From the NCBI RefSeq assembly GCF_000814765.1, contig NZ_JWIC01000004.1, positions 744,001 to 808,000 on the forward strand: a stretch of DNA of 64,000 nt. Reading direction: 5' to 3'. Below the pieces are notes generated by a model that was given only the letters and a program-made list of their open reading frames with translations, was not told the DNA's origin and did no database searches. Of the stretch, positions 55,401 through 64,000 are shown one piece after another; the stretch's first letter is position 1, and each line of letters starts with the position of its first letter. The translations under genes were made by a program, and so were the position numbers. The DNA is from Pseudoalteromonas luteoviolacea. Its GTDB lineage: Bacteria; Pseudomonadota; Gammaproteobacteria; Enterobacterales; Alteromonadaceae.

Positions 55401-55560
55401 AAATCCTGCTGATGGAATTGACCCACAAAAGCTTGAGCCACCCAATGTATACAAAAACAAAGATGGCTCTGCGAATGTGCCTGGTGTTTCGCCATTGACG
55501 ATTACGTATGAAACGAGACAGCTGTATATTTATAAAAAAGAGGATAATGATGAAAAATAG
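52417..55560 (+). CDS. pilY1: Type IV pilus tip adhesin / assembly protein PilY1
   Basis: A 1047-residue secreted protein with a signal peptide (MMYFKRLLCFCLLISGAVYA). The N-terminal von Willebrand A domain has a MIDAS motif (IFDTSGSMAWD, Asp44-Ser48) and LMTDGDPTSD. The C-terminal beta-propeller (about residues 510-1000) includes GDPLHSRPV, VIVGTNAGFLHMF and the calcium-loop-like DSDYDGFVDRIYAAD. PilY1 sits at the pilus tip and controls retraction and adhesion. Unusual is a pair of Cys-flanked repeats directly behind the MIDAS (residues 59-95). It overlaps pilX by four bases and pilE by 11. Confidence 0.92.
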   Translation: MMYFKRLLCFCLLISGAVYAEDIELYVKHDVSGSEKSRVIVIFDTSGSMAWDVNDGRRCYEYKNWRLRSVDCFDTSKTSKTCYKYINGRYRSVNCGDSRLKVAQDAMVSLVNDNPDFDFGLMRLYSSSGGYVLNGIGADPSVVISKINSLRASGSTPLAETLWEAYLYLTGRAIDYGYNGGNNRDKTIESNGRYKSPFAPVSGDPERCDTSTNIILMTDGDPTSDSGKNSAIATEHYNKFGSYPTTVSNSYLNSLAKLMRGTAETQVDLYPTTSDKQDFARVYTIGFGTGMSNAGKALLKQTGEIDGGGAYLHANTASQLSEALKLTISKIREQSDSFSSPSVSTSSSDLSRSGDSVYFTMFYPETHTRWAGNLKKLKVTGGIVHGSNSTANAINDQGQIDKSVTTYWSAPSSKDGNVVLEGGINYQLTERQTTRRLFSDFGKGALYNFDYSTALTAHQGSLTNLAAKFGTSTAEVEKTMLWARGQDVDDQNGNRNTIERRKDIFGDPLHSRPVTIDYGNNDLRVIVGTNAGFLHMFKDKGDTVEESWAFIPNSLLDIIKPLRDRRQDTKLYGMDGPITVYFWDKNDSGVVDSGEKVWLIAGMRRGGNEYFAFDITSPDQPRMLWGGPIQGGVGDYKELGQSWSKPVVSFITAQPDKPVLIFGAGYDTNKDSALFSNDNKGRGIYIVDLESGKPVWTLTPDTGFKGEHSIAADVSVLDSDYDGFVDRIYAADTGGGIWRVDLPSSSPNDEDAPWSHFMLANLSGGNDDAKRRFFYRPMIARTYFSKVTVEIIDGIPTKVRRDVPYEGILIGSGNRAKPTSTHVKNFLFMVRDENTKTQTFTSQNTPSVIRASNLFNVTNDPFKANLDSYEDFTDKEAELGQAKGWKIKLQSGEKSLSAATAIGGLAYFTSFSPTTVSENQCAIGEGTGYLYIVHLHYGMQVFQKRRYRTTATLPDTPRTHYDVYEDPITKKKTVKAKIISPTVIKEDAVDEMFGGNPADGIDPQKLEPPNVYKNKDGSANVPGVSPLTITYETRQLYIYKKEDNDEK

Positions 55561-55966
55561 AATTCGCTCAGTCGCTGGCTTTTCATTGATAGAGTTGGTG
55601 ATAGTGGTTGCTATTGTTGGGGTGCTCGCATCCCTAGCGTATCCTAATTACTCAAGTTATATCAAACGGGGTGCTAGGGCGGATGCAATGACCATTTTGC
55701 TTGATGCAGCGAATAAGCAGGAACAGTATTTTGTAGATAATCGAGAGTATGCCAGTAACTTAAGTGATATTGGCGTACCATCTACAAGTGAAAATGGGTA
55801 TTTCAACATTACAGTTGCTTTAAGTAATGGGGGCTATACTTTGACAGCAACTGCTGCAAATGGCCCCGTGAAAGGTGACTTAGAATGCACCTCTCTATCG
55901 GTTAACAATTTGGGCATAAAAACGGTGACTGGCACTGCGACTGCAGATCATTGCTGGGAGCGCTAG
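55550..55966 (+). CDS. pilE: Type IV pilin-like protein PilE
   Basis: A 138-residue pilin. The start at 55550 is chosen for AGAGG six bases upstream; it gives MKNRIRSVAGFSLIELV, with cleavage after the glycine and Glu5 present. Downstream are YPNYSSYIKRGARADAM and a C-terminal cysteine pair (LECTSLS...ADHCWER) as in PilE minor pilins. A longer frame from 55508 is inside pilY1 and lacks a site. It is the last gene of the operon and converges with the pseudopilin genes, leaving three bases between the stops. Confidence 0.88.
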   Translation: MKNRIRSVAGFSLIELVIVVAIVGVLASLAYPNYSSYIKRGARADAMTILLDAANKQEQYFVDNREYASNLSDIGVPSTSENGYFNITVALSNGGYTLTATAANGPVKGDLECTSLSVNNLGIKTVTGTATADHCWER

Positions 55967-55969
55967 CGG

Positions 55970-56494
55970 TTAGTCACATTTTGAAGTGTCTTTAAGCCGT
56001 GTTCGCCCTGTGGTACTGACTGAAAGTGCTTTACCGAACTTGCGTCCATCTTTGCGTTTAACACAGTATGTAAAGGTCCCATTACCAAGCCCCCAAAGTG
56101 TGCCCGTATGAATAAAGGTCAGGGCACTTCTTTGATAAGTCAACTCGTCTAGCACGTGTATTTTATGGCTCACAGTTAAAATGGTGTCTTTGTTATCGAA
56201 GCACTTTAAAGCGCCCCTATCGATAAATAAAGTCAATTCTTGATGCCAAAAGTTTCGTGCGCAGCAATTAGCGACCAATGGGCATAAAGTAATGCGTTCA
56301 CCTGAGTATACGGCTTTTAGTCGCGCATAACTGACGAGCCTGTCTAGGTACATAAGCGCATGTTTTGCTCTATTTGTGGTGGAGATCTCCGTCATCGAGG
56401 GTATGGATAGCGTGGCCACAATGGCACAAATTGAGAGTGTAATGATGAATTCGAATAGCGAAAATCCGAACGTGAACCGTTTCCTTTTGTTCAT
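55970..56494 (-). CDS. GspH/FimT-type pseudopilin
   Basis: A 174-residue pseudopilin. The leader ends in FG before FSLFEFIITLSICAIVATL, with Glu5 present (FSLFE). The GspH domain is marked by the SYARLKAVYSGERITLCPL segment and a late YCVKRKDGRKFGKALSVSTTGRTR. It has five mature cysteines, more than usual (LCPLVANCCARN and others). This could be a FimT or FimU equivalent. It is opposite in strand to the pilVWXY1E operon and separate from the next pseudopilin by 164 bases. Confidence 0.8.
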   Translation of the reverse strand: MNKRKRFTFGFSLFEFIITLSICAIVATLSIPSMTEISTTNRAKHALMYLDRLVSYARLKAVYSGERITLCPLVANCCARNFWHQELTLFIDRGALKCFDNKDTILTVSHKIHVLDELTYQRSALTFIHTGTLWGLGNGTFTYCVKRKDGRKFGKALSVSTTGRTRLKDTSKCD

Positions 56495-56658
56495 TATCCC
56501 CAGTCCTTTATAAAATGACTACAGTAGGTGACAGGGGTGATTTTGAGGGGAAGTCTAACTAAATAGGCCGTCTTTTAGCTGGTTATAATTATGCTTTTGC
56601 TTTGAAAACACTCTAAAGGAGTGTGGGATGAAAAAGTTAATTTATACCTAATTATTTA

Positions 56659-57201
56659 TTACCCAGTGCATGTTTGTGTTGTATTACCAGTGAATAATGC
56701 CGTACCCGCTTGTGTGATGCTTAAGCTTTGATTTTTTGTTGCTGCGCCTTCAGGGCAATATACAAATACGCCATTTTGTCCATTGCCTAATCGACCACTA
56801 GAGTCAAACTTTAGAGATGCAACAGGGTATTCTAAATCATCAATATCTGTAACCTTCTCCATAACCCTAAGTAAATCATCGGTATTGACCGTATATGCAC
56901 CATTGTTATCACGGTCTACAAATATCGCAATGCGATTGCTTTTCCAATCGGTTCTACAAGTGAAGTCTTGATTTTGTAGCAGCTGGGTCTCTAAAGCTGG
57001 GCAGACAATGACGATTTCATCACTGGCTGTTGCTTTCGCTCTAGCGAATGTGACACTGCGCTTTAGCTCGAGTAAAAAACTTTGCGCACGATTCTCTTGA
57101 TATGTAGAGCTCGTAAAGAAAAACGTTAGGCTAGCTAAGGTGCCTAAGATTGCCACTGTGATTAGCAATTCTATTAAGCTCATGCCCTGTTGATGTCGCA
57201 T
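56659..57201 (-). CDS. GspH/FimT-type pseudopilin (FimU-like)
   Basis: A 180-residue pseudopilin. Its leader MRHQQG precedes MSLIELLITVAILGTLASL, with Glu5 kept. The GspH domain contains VTFARAKATASDEIVIVCPA, IAIFVDRDNNGAYT and YCPEGAATKNQSLSITQAG, close to the FimT/FimU pattern, with a terminal cysteine (TQTCTG). It is divergent from glnB. It may supply the FimU role missing from the plus-strand pilin operon. Confidence 0.83.
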   Translation of the reverse strand: MRHQQGMSLIELLITVAILGTLASLTFFFTSSTYQENRAQSFLLELKRSVTFARAKATASDEIVIVCPALETQLLQNQDFTCRTDWKSNRIAIFVDRDNNGAYTVNTDDLLRVMEKVTDIDDLEYPVASLKFDSSGRLGNGQNGVFVYCPEGAATKNQSLSITQAGTALFTGNTTQTCTG

Positions 57202-57300
57202 AATCAGCTCCCAAAATAGGCAGGTGTCGATAGTTTATTTTGCGCTTTTTCAATATATTATTCAACAGCTATGTTTGCCATGCTTGCCCCTATTGTCTAA

Positions 57301-57672
<372 letters not shown>

Positions 57673-57685
57673 AGCCAGTCAGTTT

Positions 57686-57715
57686 GATCAGGCATCACAT
57701 CAAAGATGCCTGATC
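57686..57715. terminator. Stem-loop between convergent glnB and bamD
   Basis: GATCAGGCATC and GATGCCTGATC form a perfect 11-bp stem with an 8-base loop. The following T-tract is weak in both directions. Confidence 0.65.
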
Positions 57716-57723
57716 CGATGCAT

Positions 57724-58482
57724 TTAACGTTGGTTAAGCGCCTTAGTCTTCCTGACGTTTTCACTTAATTCAGTTAAACCAAGCTTTTCGTAGCTTTTTT
57801 CCATCATATCCAAAGCTTCAAGTAAATAACTGCTTTGTGAATAATGCTCCACAACATACTTGCCACGATTCGCAGCGGCTAAGTATGCTTCACGTTCGAA
57901 GTAATAGTTGGCAATTTTCAGTTCATAACGTGCCATTTTGTTGAGTAGCCACGCTAATCGTTTCTTTGCTTCAGGGGTATATTCGCTGTCCGGGTAGCTT
58001 TTGACCAAAGTTGATAAGTCTTGAAAAGCAACGCGTGTTTTACTTACATCACGGTCAGCTCTATCTACACCAAAGTACTCCTGAAACGCATTTTCATCAG
58101 CTTTAATGTTGATCAAGCCGCGCATATAATACATGTAATCTAAGTTTTTATGATTTGGATTTAATCGAATGAAGCGATCAACCGTGGCAAGTGCTTGGTC
58201 GATATTGCCTGTTTGGTAGTGTGCGTAAACCAAATCCATTTGTACTTGTCTAGAGTATGGTCCAAACGGGTAACGTGCGTTAATGGCACCTAATAATTGA
58301 ATGGCTCTGGCATATAGGCCTGAGTCTAATGTGCGTTTGGCATCTTCATACAAAGCTTGAACAGATTTGTTTGGTACACGTTCAATTTCTTCTTGTTCTG
58401 GTGCTGAAGAACATGCGGCTAATCCTAGTATAGATGCGCTAATAAATACTGCTGCAGCGCGTTTTCCCAACTTCATTATCAT
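57724..58482 (-). CDS. bamD: Outer-membrane assembly lipoprotein BamD
   Basis: A 252-residue essential lipoprotein of the BAM complex, which inserts beta-barrels such as the four TonB receptors here. The lipobox is LGLAACSS (Cys24). Five TPR-like repeats follow, starting ALYEDAKRTLDSGLYARAIQ, with the conserved YPFGPYSRQVQMDLVYAHY. Length fits E. coli BamD (245). The first ATG (58482) has AAGG twelve bases upstream; a second ATG six bases later is possible. It is divergent from rluD, as in E. coli. Confidence 0.95.
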   Translation of the reverse strand: MIMKLGKRAAAVFISASILGLAACSSAPEQEEIERVPNKSVQALYEDAKRTLDSGLYARAIQLLGAINARYPFGPYSRQVQMDLVYAHYQTGNIDQALATVDRFIRLNPNHKNLDYMYYMRGLINIKADENAFQEYFGVDRADRDVSKTRVAFQDLSTLVKSYPDSEYTPEAKKRLAWLLNKMARYELKIANYYFEREAYLAAANRGKYVVEHYSQSSYLLEALDMMEKSYEKLGLTELSENVRKTKALNQR

Positions 58483-58605
58483 TTTATTTTACTACCTTCG
58501 TTGTCTTCGGCTAGGCCAAGTCGGTAAAACCGAGTAAACTATGCATTTATGCGATTCTAACCCAGTCGAGCGAGGCTTGCACTGGTAATTTAGGTAAAGT
58601 TACAC

Positions 58606-59583
58606 ATGTCAGAGCAAATTTCTCTACAAGCCGAAGTGCCAATCGAGTTAGGCGGTAAACGTCTAGACCAAATATTAGCGCAATTGTTCCCTGATTTTTC
58701 ACGTTCTAGAATAAAAACGTGGATTTTGGATGAAAAAGTGACTGTAAATGGTCAAACATTGAGCACGCCCAAAGAAAAGCTGTTTGGTGGTGAAGTCGTA
58801 GAGATTGAAACACAAATAGAAGCAGAGCGTGAATACGAAGCGCAGGATATTGCATTGGATATTGTTTATGAAGATGACGATATTCTGGTCATTAATAAGC
58901 CTATGGGTTTGGTGGTGCACCCGGGTGCAGGCAACCCTAATGGTACCGTTTTAAACGCGTTATTGTATCATCACCCAGATATTATCAATGTGCCACGTGC
59001 TGGTATCGTGCATCGTCTAGATAAAGACACGACTGGCTTGATGGTAGTGGCGAAAACTATTCAGGCGCAAACGCACTTGGTTAAAAACTTGCAGGCGCGT
59101 ACTAATTTCACCCGTGAGTACGAAGCAATTTGTAATGGCACAATGACCGCCGGTGGTGTTATTGAGAAGCCAATTGGTCGCCACGCTACAAAACGTACCC
59201 ATATGGCTGTTCATGAAATGGGTAAGCCGGCTATTACACATTATCGTGTTGCTGAAAAGTTCAGAGCACATACGCGACTTAGGTTACGTCTGGAAACAGG
59301 TAGAACACACCAGATCCGTGTACATATGGCCTACTTAAAACACCCATTAATCGGGGATCAACTATATAACGGTCGTCCATGTCCTCCTAAAAATGCTTCG
59401 GCAGAGTTTTTGGAGACATTACGTGGCTTCAAAAGGCAGGCACTACATGCTGTTAAGCTCAGTATCGCTCACCCAATTACTGGTGAAAAAATGACTTGGG
59501 AAGCGCCAATTCCTGACGATATGCAAGCGCTGACTGAGATATTAAGAGCTGATACAAAAGCTAATCCACAAATCGAATACTAG
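58606..59583 (+). CDS. rluD: 23S rRNA pseudouridine synthase RluD
   Basis: A 325-residue enzyme that makes pseudouridines 1911, 1915 and 1917 in helix 69 of 23S rRNA. It has an N-terminal S4 domain (GGKRLDQILAQLFPDFSRSR) and the catalytic domain with the active-site Asp in GIVHRLDKDTTGLMVVAK, plus RLRLETGRTHQIRVHMAYL. Length matches E. coli RluD (326). It sits three bases before pgeF, the common rluD-pgeF-clpB order. Confidence 0.96.
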   Translation: MSEQISLQAEVPIELGGKRLDQILAQLFPDFSRSRIKTWILDEKVTVNGQTLSTPKEKLFGGEVVEIETQIEAEREYEAQDIALDIVYEDDDILVINKPMGLVVHPGAGNPNGTVLNALLYHHPDIINVPRAGIVHRLDKDTTGLMVVAKTIQAQTHLVKNLQARTNFTREYEAICNGTMTAGGVIEKPIGRHATKRTHMAVHEMGKPAITHYRVAEKFRAHTRLRLRLETGRTHQIRVHMAYLKHPLIGDQLYNGRPCPPKNASAEFLETLRGFKRQALHAVKLSIAHPITGEKMTWEAPIPDDMQALTEILRADTKANPQIEY

Positions 59584-59586
59584 CTT

Positions 59587-60312
59587 ATGTTATTGCCTCG
59601 ATGGCCTGTATATAATCAAGTAGGTGCTTTGTCGAGCACCCGCTTAGATGGTTATTCTAAAGCGCCTTTTGATGAATTTAACCTGGCACTTCACGTAGGT
59701 GATAGGGCAAGTGATGTTAATAGTAATCGTAGGCGGTTGGCGGAGTTTCTTCCTGCGCTACCAACTTGGGTCAACCAAGTACATGGGACGGACGTATTGG
59801 TGGTTGACTCAGAAACACCCATTGAGGATACGTTCAGTGCAGATGCGTTATATACACGGCTAAGAAAGCAGCCTTTAGCGATTATGACGGCGGATTGTTT
59901 GCCCATTTTATTGGCGAGTCGTCAAGGTGATGAGGTTGCTGCTATTCATGCGGGGTGGCGTCCACTGGCTGGAGGTATTATCGCGAATACATTAAAGTGT
60001 TTTCGTGCGCAACCAAATGAGGTTGTGGCTTGGTTTGGGCCTGCAATTGGGCCTACTGCATTTGAAGTCGGTGCTGAGGTCAAAGAGGCTTTTACATCAA
60101 ATATGCCGTCGCAAGCTCAGGCATTTATGCCAAGCGGCGAGAATAAGTTTCTCGCAGATATTTTCTTATTGGCTCGCATTCAGTTGAATGCACTCAATAT
60201 CAATAGCATTTATGGCGGCGAACACTGCACATATCAGCACGAAAAACACTTCTATTCATACCGACGTGATGGTCAGTGTGGTCGGATGGCAACTGTGATC
60301 TGGCGCAAATAA
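59587..60312 (+). CDS. pgeF: Peptidoglycan editing factor PgeF (YfiH, multicopper-type fold)
   Basis: A 241-residue cytoplasmic protein of the YfiH/DUF152 family, which in E. coli removes mis-made UDP-MurNAc-L-Ser. The metal and active-site motifs are WVNQVHGTDV (His), MTADCLPILLAS (Cys), AIHAGWRPLAGG (His) and the late GGEHCTYQHEKHFYSYRRDG. It lies three bases after rluD and is probably co-transcribed with it. Confidence 0.93.
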   Translation: MLLPRWPVYNQVGALSSTRLDGYSKAPFDEFNLALHVGDRASDVNSNRRRLAEFLPALPTWVNQVHGTDVLVVDSETPIEDTFSADALYTRLRKQPLAIMTADCLPILLASRQGDEVAAIHAGWRPLAGGIIANTLKCFRAQPNEVVAWFGPAIGPTAFEVGAEVKEAFTSNMPSQAQAFMPSGENKFLADIFLLARIQLNALNINSIYGGEHCTYQHEKHFYSYRRDGQCGRMATVIWRK

Positions 60313-60325
60313 ATTACATCCGCTA

Positions 60326-60354
60326 CTTGAACAAATTCGCTAAAGGACCCACTT
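60326..60354 (+). promoter_or_regulatory. Sigma-32 (heat shock) promoter of clpB
   Basis: CTTGAAC (60326-60332) matches the -35 CTTGAAA at six of seven bases. ACCCACTT (60347-60354) matches the -10 CCCCATNT at six of eight, counting the free position. The 14-base spacer is in the normal range, and it lies 37 bases before the clpB start. Confidence 0.75.
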
Positions 60355-60390
60355 AAAGAAGTAGTTAAGATTACTTAGGTGTGGAGCCTC

Positions 60391-62967
60391 ATGCGTTTAG
60401 ATAGATTTACCAGCAAATTCCAAAGTGCGTTGTCAGATGCTCAATCTCTTGCTTTAGGCAGAGATCATCAATTCATTGAACCTGTACATTTAATGTATGC
60501 ATTGTTACAACAAACCGGCTCAAGTGTCAGAGCGCTGTTTGCTCAAGCTGGTGTCAGTGCAGATGAGCTCAATACCAAGTTATCTCAGTCTATCGAGCGG
60601 CTGTTTAAAGTCGAGGGGGTAGGCGGTGATGTACAGCTGTCTAACAACCTAATTTCCTTAATTAATTTATGTGATAAATATGCTCAAAAGCGTAAAGATA
60701 AATACATCTCTAGCGAAGTATTTGTTTTTTCAGCCTGTGAAGACAAAGGTGAGCTTGGAGATATATTCCGCACCCTTAATATTACGCAAGATAAAGTTGA
60801 AAAGGCCATCAAAGCGATACGGGGAGGGCAAAAGGTAGATGATCCAAATGCGGAAGAAACGCGTCAGGCACTAGAAAAGTATACCATTGACCTCACTGAG
60901 CGTGCAGAGCAAGGCAAACTCGACCCTGTTATTGGGCGTGATGATGAAATTAGGCGCACGATACAAGTTTTGCAGCGTCGAACTAAAAATAACCCTGTGC
61001 TAATCGGTGAACCTGGCGTTGGTAAGACAGCCATCGTAGAGGGGTTAGCGCAACGCATTATCAATGGCGAAGTACCTGAAGGCCTTAAGCATAAACGTGT
61101 TTTGTCTCTAGATTTAGGGGCATTGGTTGCAGGCGCTAAATACCGTGGCGAATTCGAGGAGCGACTGAAATCAGTGTTAAATGAGCTGGCCAAAGAAGAA
61201 GGCAGTGTAATTTTATTCATTGACGAGATCCATACCATGGTTGGTGCAGGTAAAACGGATGGTGCAATGGATGCGGGCAACATGTTGAAGCCAGCACTTG
61301 CACGTGGTGAGCTACATTGTGTTGGTGCAACGACACTGGATGAATATCGTCAGTATATTGAAAAAGACGCAGCCTTGGAAAGACGTTTTCAAAAAGTCTT
61401 TGTTTCAGAACCGACAGTGGAAGACACCATCGCTATTTTGCGTGGCTTAAAAGAGCGTTACGAATTGCACCATTCTGTGGATATTACTGATCCGGCGATT
61501 GTTGCTGCGGCAAACTTATCGCATCGTTACATAAGTGACCGCCAGTTACCAGATAAAGCCATTGACCTTATTGATGAAGCTGGTTCATCTATTCGTTTGC
61601 AAATTGACTCGAAGCCCGAACAGCTGGATAAACTTGAAAGGCGTATTATCCAGTTAAAATTAGAAGACAATGCTTTGGCAAAGGAGAAAGACGAAGCCAG
61701 TCAAAAGCGCCGTACCGAAATGCAGTCACTTATCGCGCAATTAGAGTCTGAATACACAGAGCTGGATGAAGTTTGGAATGCTGAAAAAGCGTCCTTACAG
61801 GGGACGCAAGTCATCAAAGCTGAACTAGAGCAAGCTCGTTTAGATCTTGAAGTGGCACGTAGGGCAAGCGACCTACAGCGCATGTCTGAATTACAATATG
61901 GTCGCATTCCAGCACTTGAGCGTAAATTAGACTTGGCATCTCAGGCAGAAATGCAAGAAATGAGTTTGCTTAAAAACCAAGTGTCAGAAGATGAAATTGC
62001 GGAAATTCTGTCTCGCTGGACAGGTATTCCGGTTGCGAAGATGCTTCAAGGGGAGCGTGAAAAACTCCTTCATATGGAAGATGAATTACATCAAAAAGTG
62101 ATAGGGCAAGACGAAGCTGTGAATGCGATTGCCAATGCAATCCGTCGCTCACGGGCAGGTCTTGCGGATCCGAATCGACCAATTGGTTCGTTTCTATTTT
62201 TAGGCCCAACCGGAGTGGGTAAAACAGAGCTGACAAAAGCATTGGCGAATTTCATGTTTGATACTGAGGATGCCATGGTGCGTATCGACATGTCTGAGTT
62301 TATGGAAAAGCACTCTGTAGCGCGTTTAGTTGGCGCGCCTCCCGGTTATGTTGGCTATGAGGAAGGTGGGTATTTGACTGAAGCTGTGCGTCGTAGACCC
62401 TATTCTGTTGTGTTGTTGGATGAAGTAGAAAAAGCACACCCTGATGTATTTAATATTTTATTACAGGTCCTAGACGATGGTCGTTTAACGGATGGCCAGG
62501 GTCGCACAGTTGATTTCAAAAATACGGTGATTATTATGACATCAAATTTAGGATCTGATGTTATCCAAGAGCAGGCCAGCAGTAATGATTATGCAGGGTT
62601 GAAAAATAAATTGATGGACGTACTGACAACTCAGTTTAGACCGGAGTTTATAAACCGTATTGATGAGACTGTGGTATTTCACCCATTGGTTACAGAGCAC
62701 ATTAAACAAATTGCCCGGATCCAGCTTGATAAACTATCGAGTCGCCTTAAAGACAATGGTTTCGCTTTTGAAGTGAGTGAAAGCGCGCTTGAAAAAATAG
62801 CGCAAAGTGGCTTTGATCCGGTGTTTGGCGCACGGCCGTTGAAGCGCGCTATCCAGCAATATATCGAAAATCCACTCGCACAAAGCTTGTTACAGGGAGA
62901 CTTTAGCGGACATACAGCTATAAAGGTTGATGTGAATGAAGATAAAATAGAGTTTACAGGTCAATAA
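60391..62967 (+). CDS. clpB: ATP-dependent chaperone ClpB
   Basis: An 858-residue hexameric disaggregase that works with DnaK. The start at 60391 gives [20 protein letters not shown], aligning with E. coli ClpB (857), and GGAG precedes it. The N domain is followed by AAA-1 (Walker [14 protein letters not shown], about residue 205; [15 protein letters not shown]), the coiled-coil middle domain (about 405-525, many Glu/Lys/Leu) and AAA-2 ([25 protein letters not shown]; the GYVGYEEGG pore loop). A sigma-32-like promoter fits heat-shock control. Confidence 0.97.
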   Translation: MRLDRFTSKFQSALSDAQSLALGRDHQFIEPVHLMYALLQQTGSSVRALFAQAGVSADELNTKLSQSIERLFKVEGVGGDVQLSNNLISLINLCDKYAQKRKDKYISSEVFVFSACEDKGELGDIFRTLNITQDKVEKAIKAIRGGQKVDDPNAEETRQALEKYTIDLTERAEQGKLDPVIGRDDEIRRTIQVLQRRTKNNPVLIGEPGVGKTAIVEGLAQRIINGEVPEGLKHKRVLSLDLGALVAGAKYRGEFEERLKSVLNELAKEEGSVILFIDEIHTMVGAGKTDGAMDAGNMLKPALARGELHCVGATTLDEYRQYIEKDAALERRFQKVFVSEPTVEDTIAILRGLKERYELHHSVDITDPAIVAAANLSHRYISDRQLPDKAIDLIDEAGSSIRLQIDSKPEQLDKLERRIIQLKLEDNALAKEKDEASQKRRTEMQSLIAQLESEYTELDEVWNAEKASLQGTQVIKAELEQARLDLEVARRASDLQRMSELQYGRIPALERKLDLASQAEMQEMSLLKNQVSEDEIAEILSRWTGIPVAKMLQGEREKLLHMEDELHQKVIGQDEAVNAIANAIRRSRAGLADPNRPIGSFLFLGPTGVGKTELTKALANFMFDTEDAMVRIDMSEFMEKHSVARLVGAPPGYVGYEEGGYLTEAVRRRPYSVVLLDEVEKAHPDVFNILLQVLDDGRLTDGQGRTVDFKNTVIIMTSNLGSDVIQEQASSNDYAGLKNKLMDVLTTQFRPEFINRIDETVVFHPLVTEHIKQIARIQLDKLSSRLKDNGFAFEVSESALEKIAQSGFDPVFGARPLKRAIQQYIENPLAQSLLQGDFSGHTAIKVDVNEDKIEFTGQ

Positions 62968-63012
62968 CTTGCTTGCATTGAAGGCTTAATGTACCAGACA
63001 CTATTTGTTATG

Positions 63013-63052
63013 AACCCCCCGAAGAACACGATAAAGTTGTTTGGGGGGGGTT
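63013..63052. terminator. C-run/G-run stem-loop after clpB
   Basis: AACCCCCC (63013-63020) pairs with GGGGGGTT (ending 63052), with an inner AACA/TGTT match. Only a weak T-tract (TTGCTTT) follows. It is a likely but imperfect terminator. Confidence 0.5.
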
Positions 63053-63103
63053 GCTTTGATATGTTAAATTTAACAGCTATTTAGTCGTTCTGGATGGCAT
63101 AAC

Positions 63104-64000
63104 ATGGATAAAAATTATAAACAGGCGGGTGTCGTACATTTTGGTCCTGCTAATACACTAGAAATAAAGCACATTCCTAAGCCCGTGCTTGAACACGGAC
63201 AAGTTTTTATTCGTATTACCTCATCTTCTATCAACCCCATTGATGTGAAAACTCGTTGCGGTTTAGGTTATGTTGCGCAGGCCAAAGCAGACGATGCGTT
63301 TTTACCGTTAGGCTATGATGTACTGGGTGTTGTCGAAGCGGTTGGTGAAGGGGTCAGTGATCTGACTGTCGGAGAGACTGTTATGGGGATGGTTGGGTTT
63401 CCTCAAGCGCCTGGATGTTATGCAACACATGTGACTGCCCACAGAGAAGAACTTATTACGATTGATGCGAAAGTTTCTGAGGATTTGGCTGGTCTGAGTT
63501 TAGCAGGATTAACAGCACTTCAATCTTTGGAAAAATTGGATGTGAATGCGGGCACATTATTTATAAATGCGCCGACTGGCGGCGTTGGTCACCTGGCATT
63601 ACAGTTAGCAGCATTAAAAGGGTTTGAAGTCGTCGCGGTGACAACGCGAAAGGCGCTTATAGCATCGCTGAACTTTAACGTCACTGTTATGTCATACGAA
63701 GAGTTTTTTAGTGAAACTAGATCAGGGCAGTTATTAGACTTGGTTGGAGGTGAGCTTGCCTGTAAAATGTTGTCAAACTTGATGGCTGATACCAAGTTTG
63801 TAACTGTGCCTTCAATTACCAAAGATACTGTAATAAAACATGGTGAATCTTTAGGCGCTCAGGGAGAAGGAATTTTAGTTCAAACTAATCCAAATCATCT
63901 CAATGAGCTGTATAAAACCGTCGCGACACAACAAGTGCATCTTGTTGTGAGTAAAAAATTTAAGCTAGATGAGATTGCTTTGGCTCACAAATATGTGGAG
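63104..64000 (+). CDS. MDR-family NAD(P)-dependent oxidoreductase, zinc-independent (partial)
   Basis: An open frame from ATG at 63104 to the window edge, 299 codons visible. It begins MDKNYKQAGVVHFGPANTLE and has the medium-chain dehydrogenase/reductase fold of the quinone-oxidoreductase type: SSINPIDVKTRCG, GYDVLGVVEAVGEGVSDLTVGE, and the nucleotide-binding NAPTGGVGHLALQLAALKG. The structural and catalytic zinc ligands of alcohol dehydrogenase are absent. The substrate is unknown. The C-terminus lies beyond the window. Confidence 0.85.
   Translation, partial: MDKNYKQAGVVHFGPANTLEIKHIPKPVLEHGQVFIRITSSSINPIDVKTRCGLGYVAQAKADDAFLPLGYDVLGVVEAVGEGVSDLTVGETVMGMVGFPQAPGCYATHVTAHREELITIDAKVSEDLAGLSLAGLTALQSLEKLDVNAGTLFINAPTGGVGHLALQLAALKGFEVVAVTTRKALIASLNFNVTVMSYEEFFSETRSGQLLDLVGGELACKMLSNLMADTKFVTVPSITKDTVIKHGESLGAQGEGILVQTNPNHLNELYKTVATQQVHLVVSKKFKLDEIALAHKYVE

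Noticed and set aside
56628..56651. Tiny ORF MKKLIYT with AAGGAG in front
   Set aside because: A good ribosome-binding site but only seven codons. It could be a decayed gene start, but nothing supports translation or function.
61000..61300. 139-codon minus-strand ORF in clpB
   Set aside because: Shadow of the AAA-1 domain; no independent evidence.

Overview
The window looks like a chromosomal segment of a marine gammaproteobacterium of the order Alteromonadales, most probably Pseudoalteromonas or a close relative. This rests on the low-to-moderate G+C, the abundance of TonB-dependent receptors, and the order rpsT / murJ-ribF-ileS-lspA-fkpB-ispH followed by a type IV minor-pilin cluster. No database search was possible, so the taxon is an inference. 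I recognised no tRNA, rRNA, CRISPR array, prophage or insertion sequence.

Positions 1-14760 are mixed. They hold the tail of a repeat-type protein, a secreted GH16-like glycosidase, an RND efflux permease-adaptor pair, a 152-residue protein built from two similar halves, a secreted Nep1-like (NPP1) protein with an intact GHRHDWE motif, a ComFB-RsmS two-gene operon, and a compact dinG-TSUP-priC-deacetylase operon facing polB.

Positions 14760-25970 are a nutrient-uptake island. Three large TonB-dependent receptors lie in the same orientation with near-identical signal peptides and ribosome-binding sites. Each is preceded by 0.5-0.75 kb of non-coding DNA, T-rich before receptors 2 and 3. Two paralogous small lipoproteins follow.

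Positions 25970-41000 hold housekeeping and accessory genes: a frameshifted hrpB, mtfA followed by a decayed second copy of its own 3' end, a DEAD-box helicase, grxA, ppiC, a fourth TonB-dependent receptor, a thioredoxin-like protein, an OlsF-like ornithine-lipid synthase, a ghrA-like dehydrogenase, an Smr protein, small membrane proteins, a single-domain response regulator and rpsT. The hrpB and mtfA scars lie 1.4 kb apart and suggest a past recombination event.

Positions 41270-57200 carry murJ, ribF, ileS, lspA, fkpB and ispH, then an AlgZ/AlgR-like two-component pair directly upstream of pilV-pilW-pilX-pilY1-pilE. In Pseudomonas aeruginosa FimS/AlgR controls the homologous operon, so the layout suggests a regulator next to its target. 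Two GspH/FimT-type pseudopilins lie on the opposite strand.

Positions 57300-64000 carry glnB, bamD, rluD, pgeF, clpB with a good sigma-32-like promoter, and the start of a zinc-independent MDR-family oxidoreductase that runs off the window.
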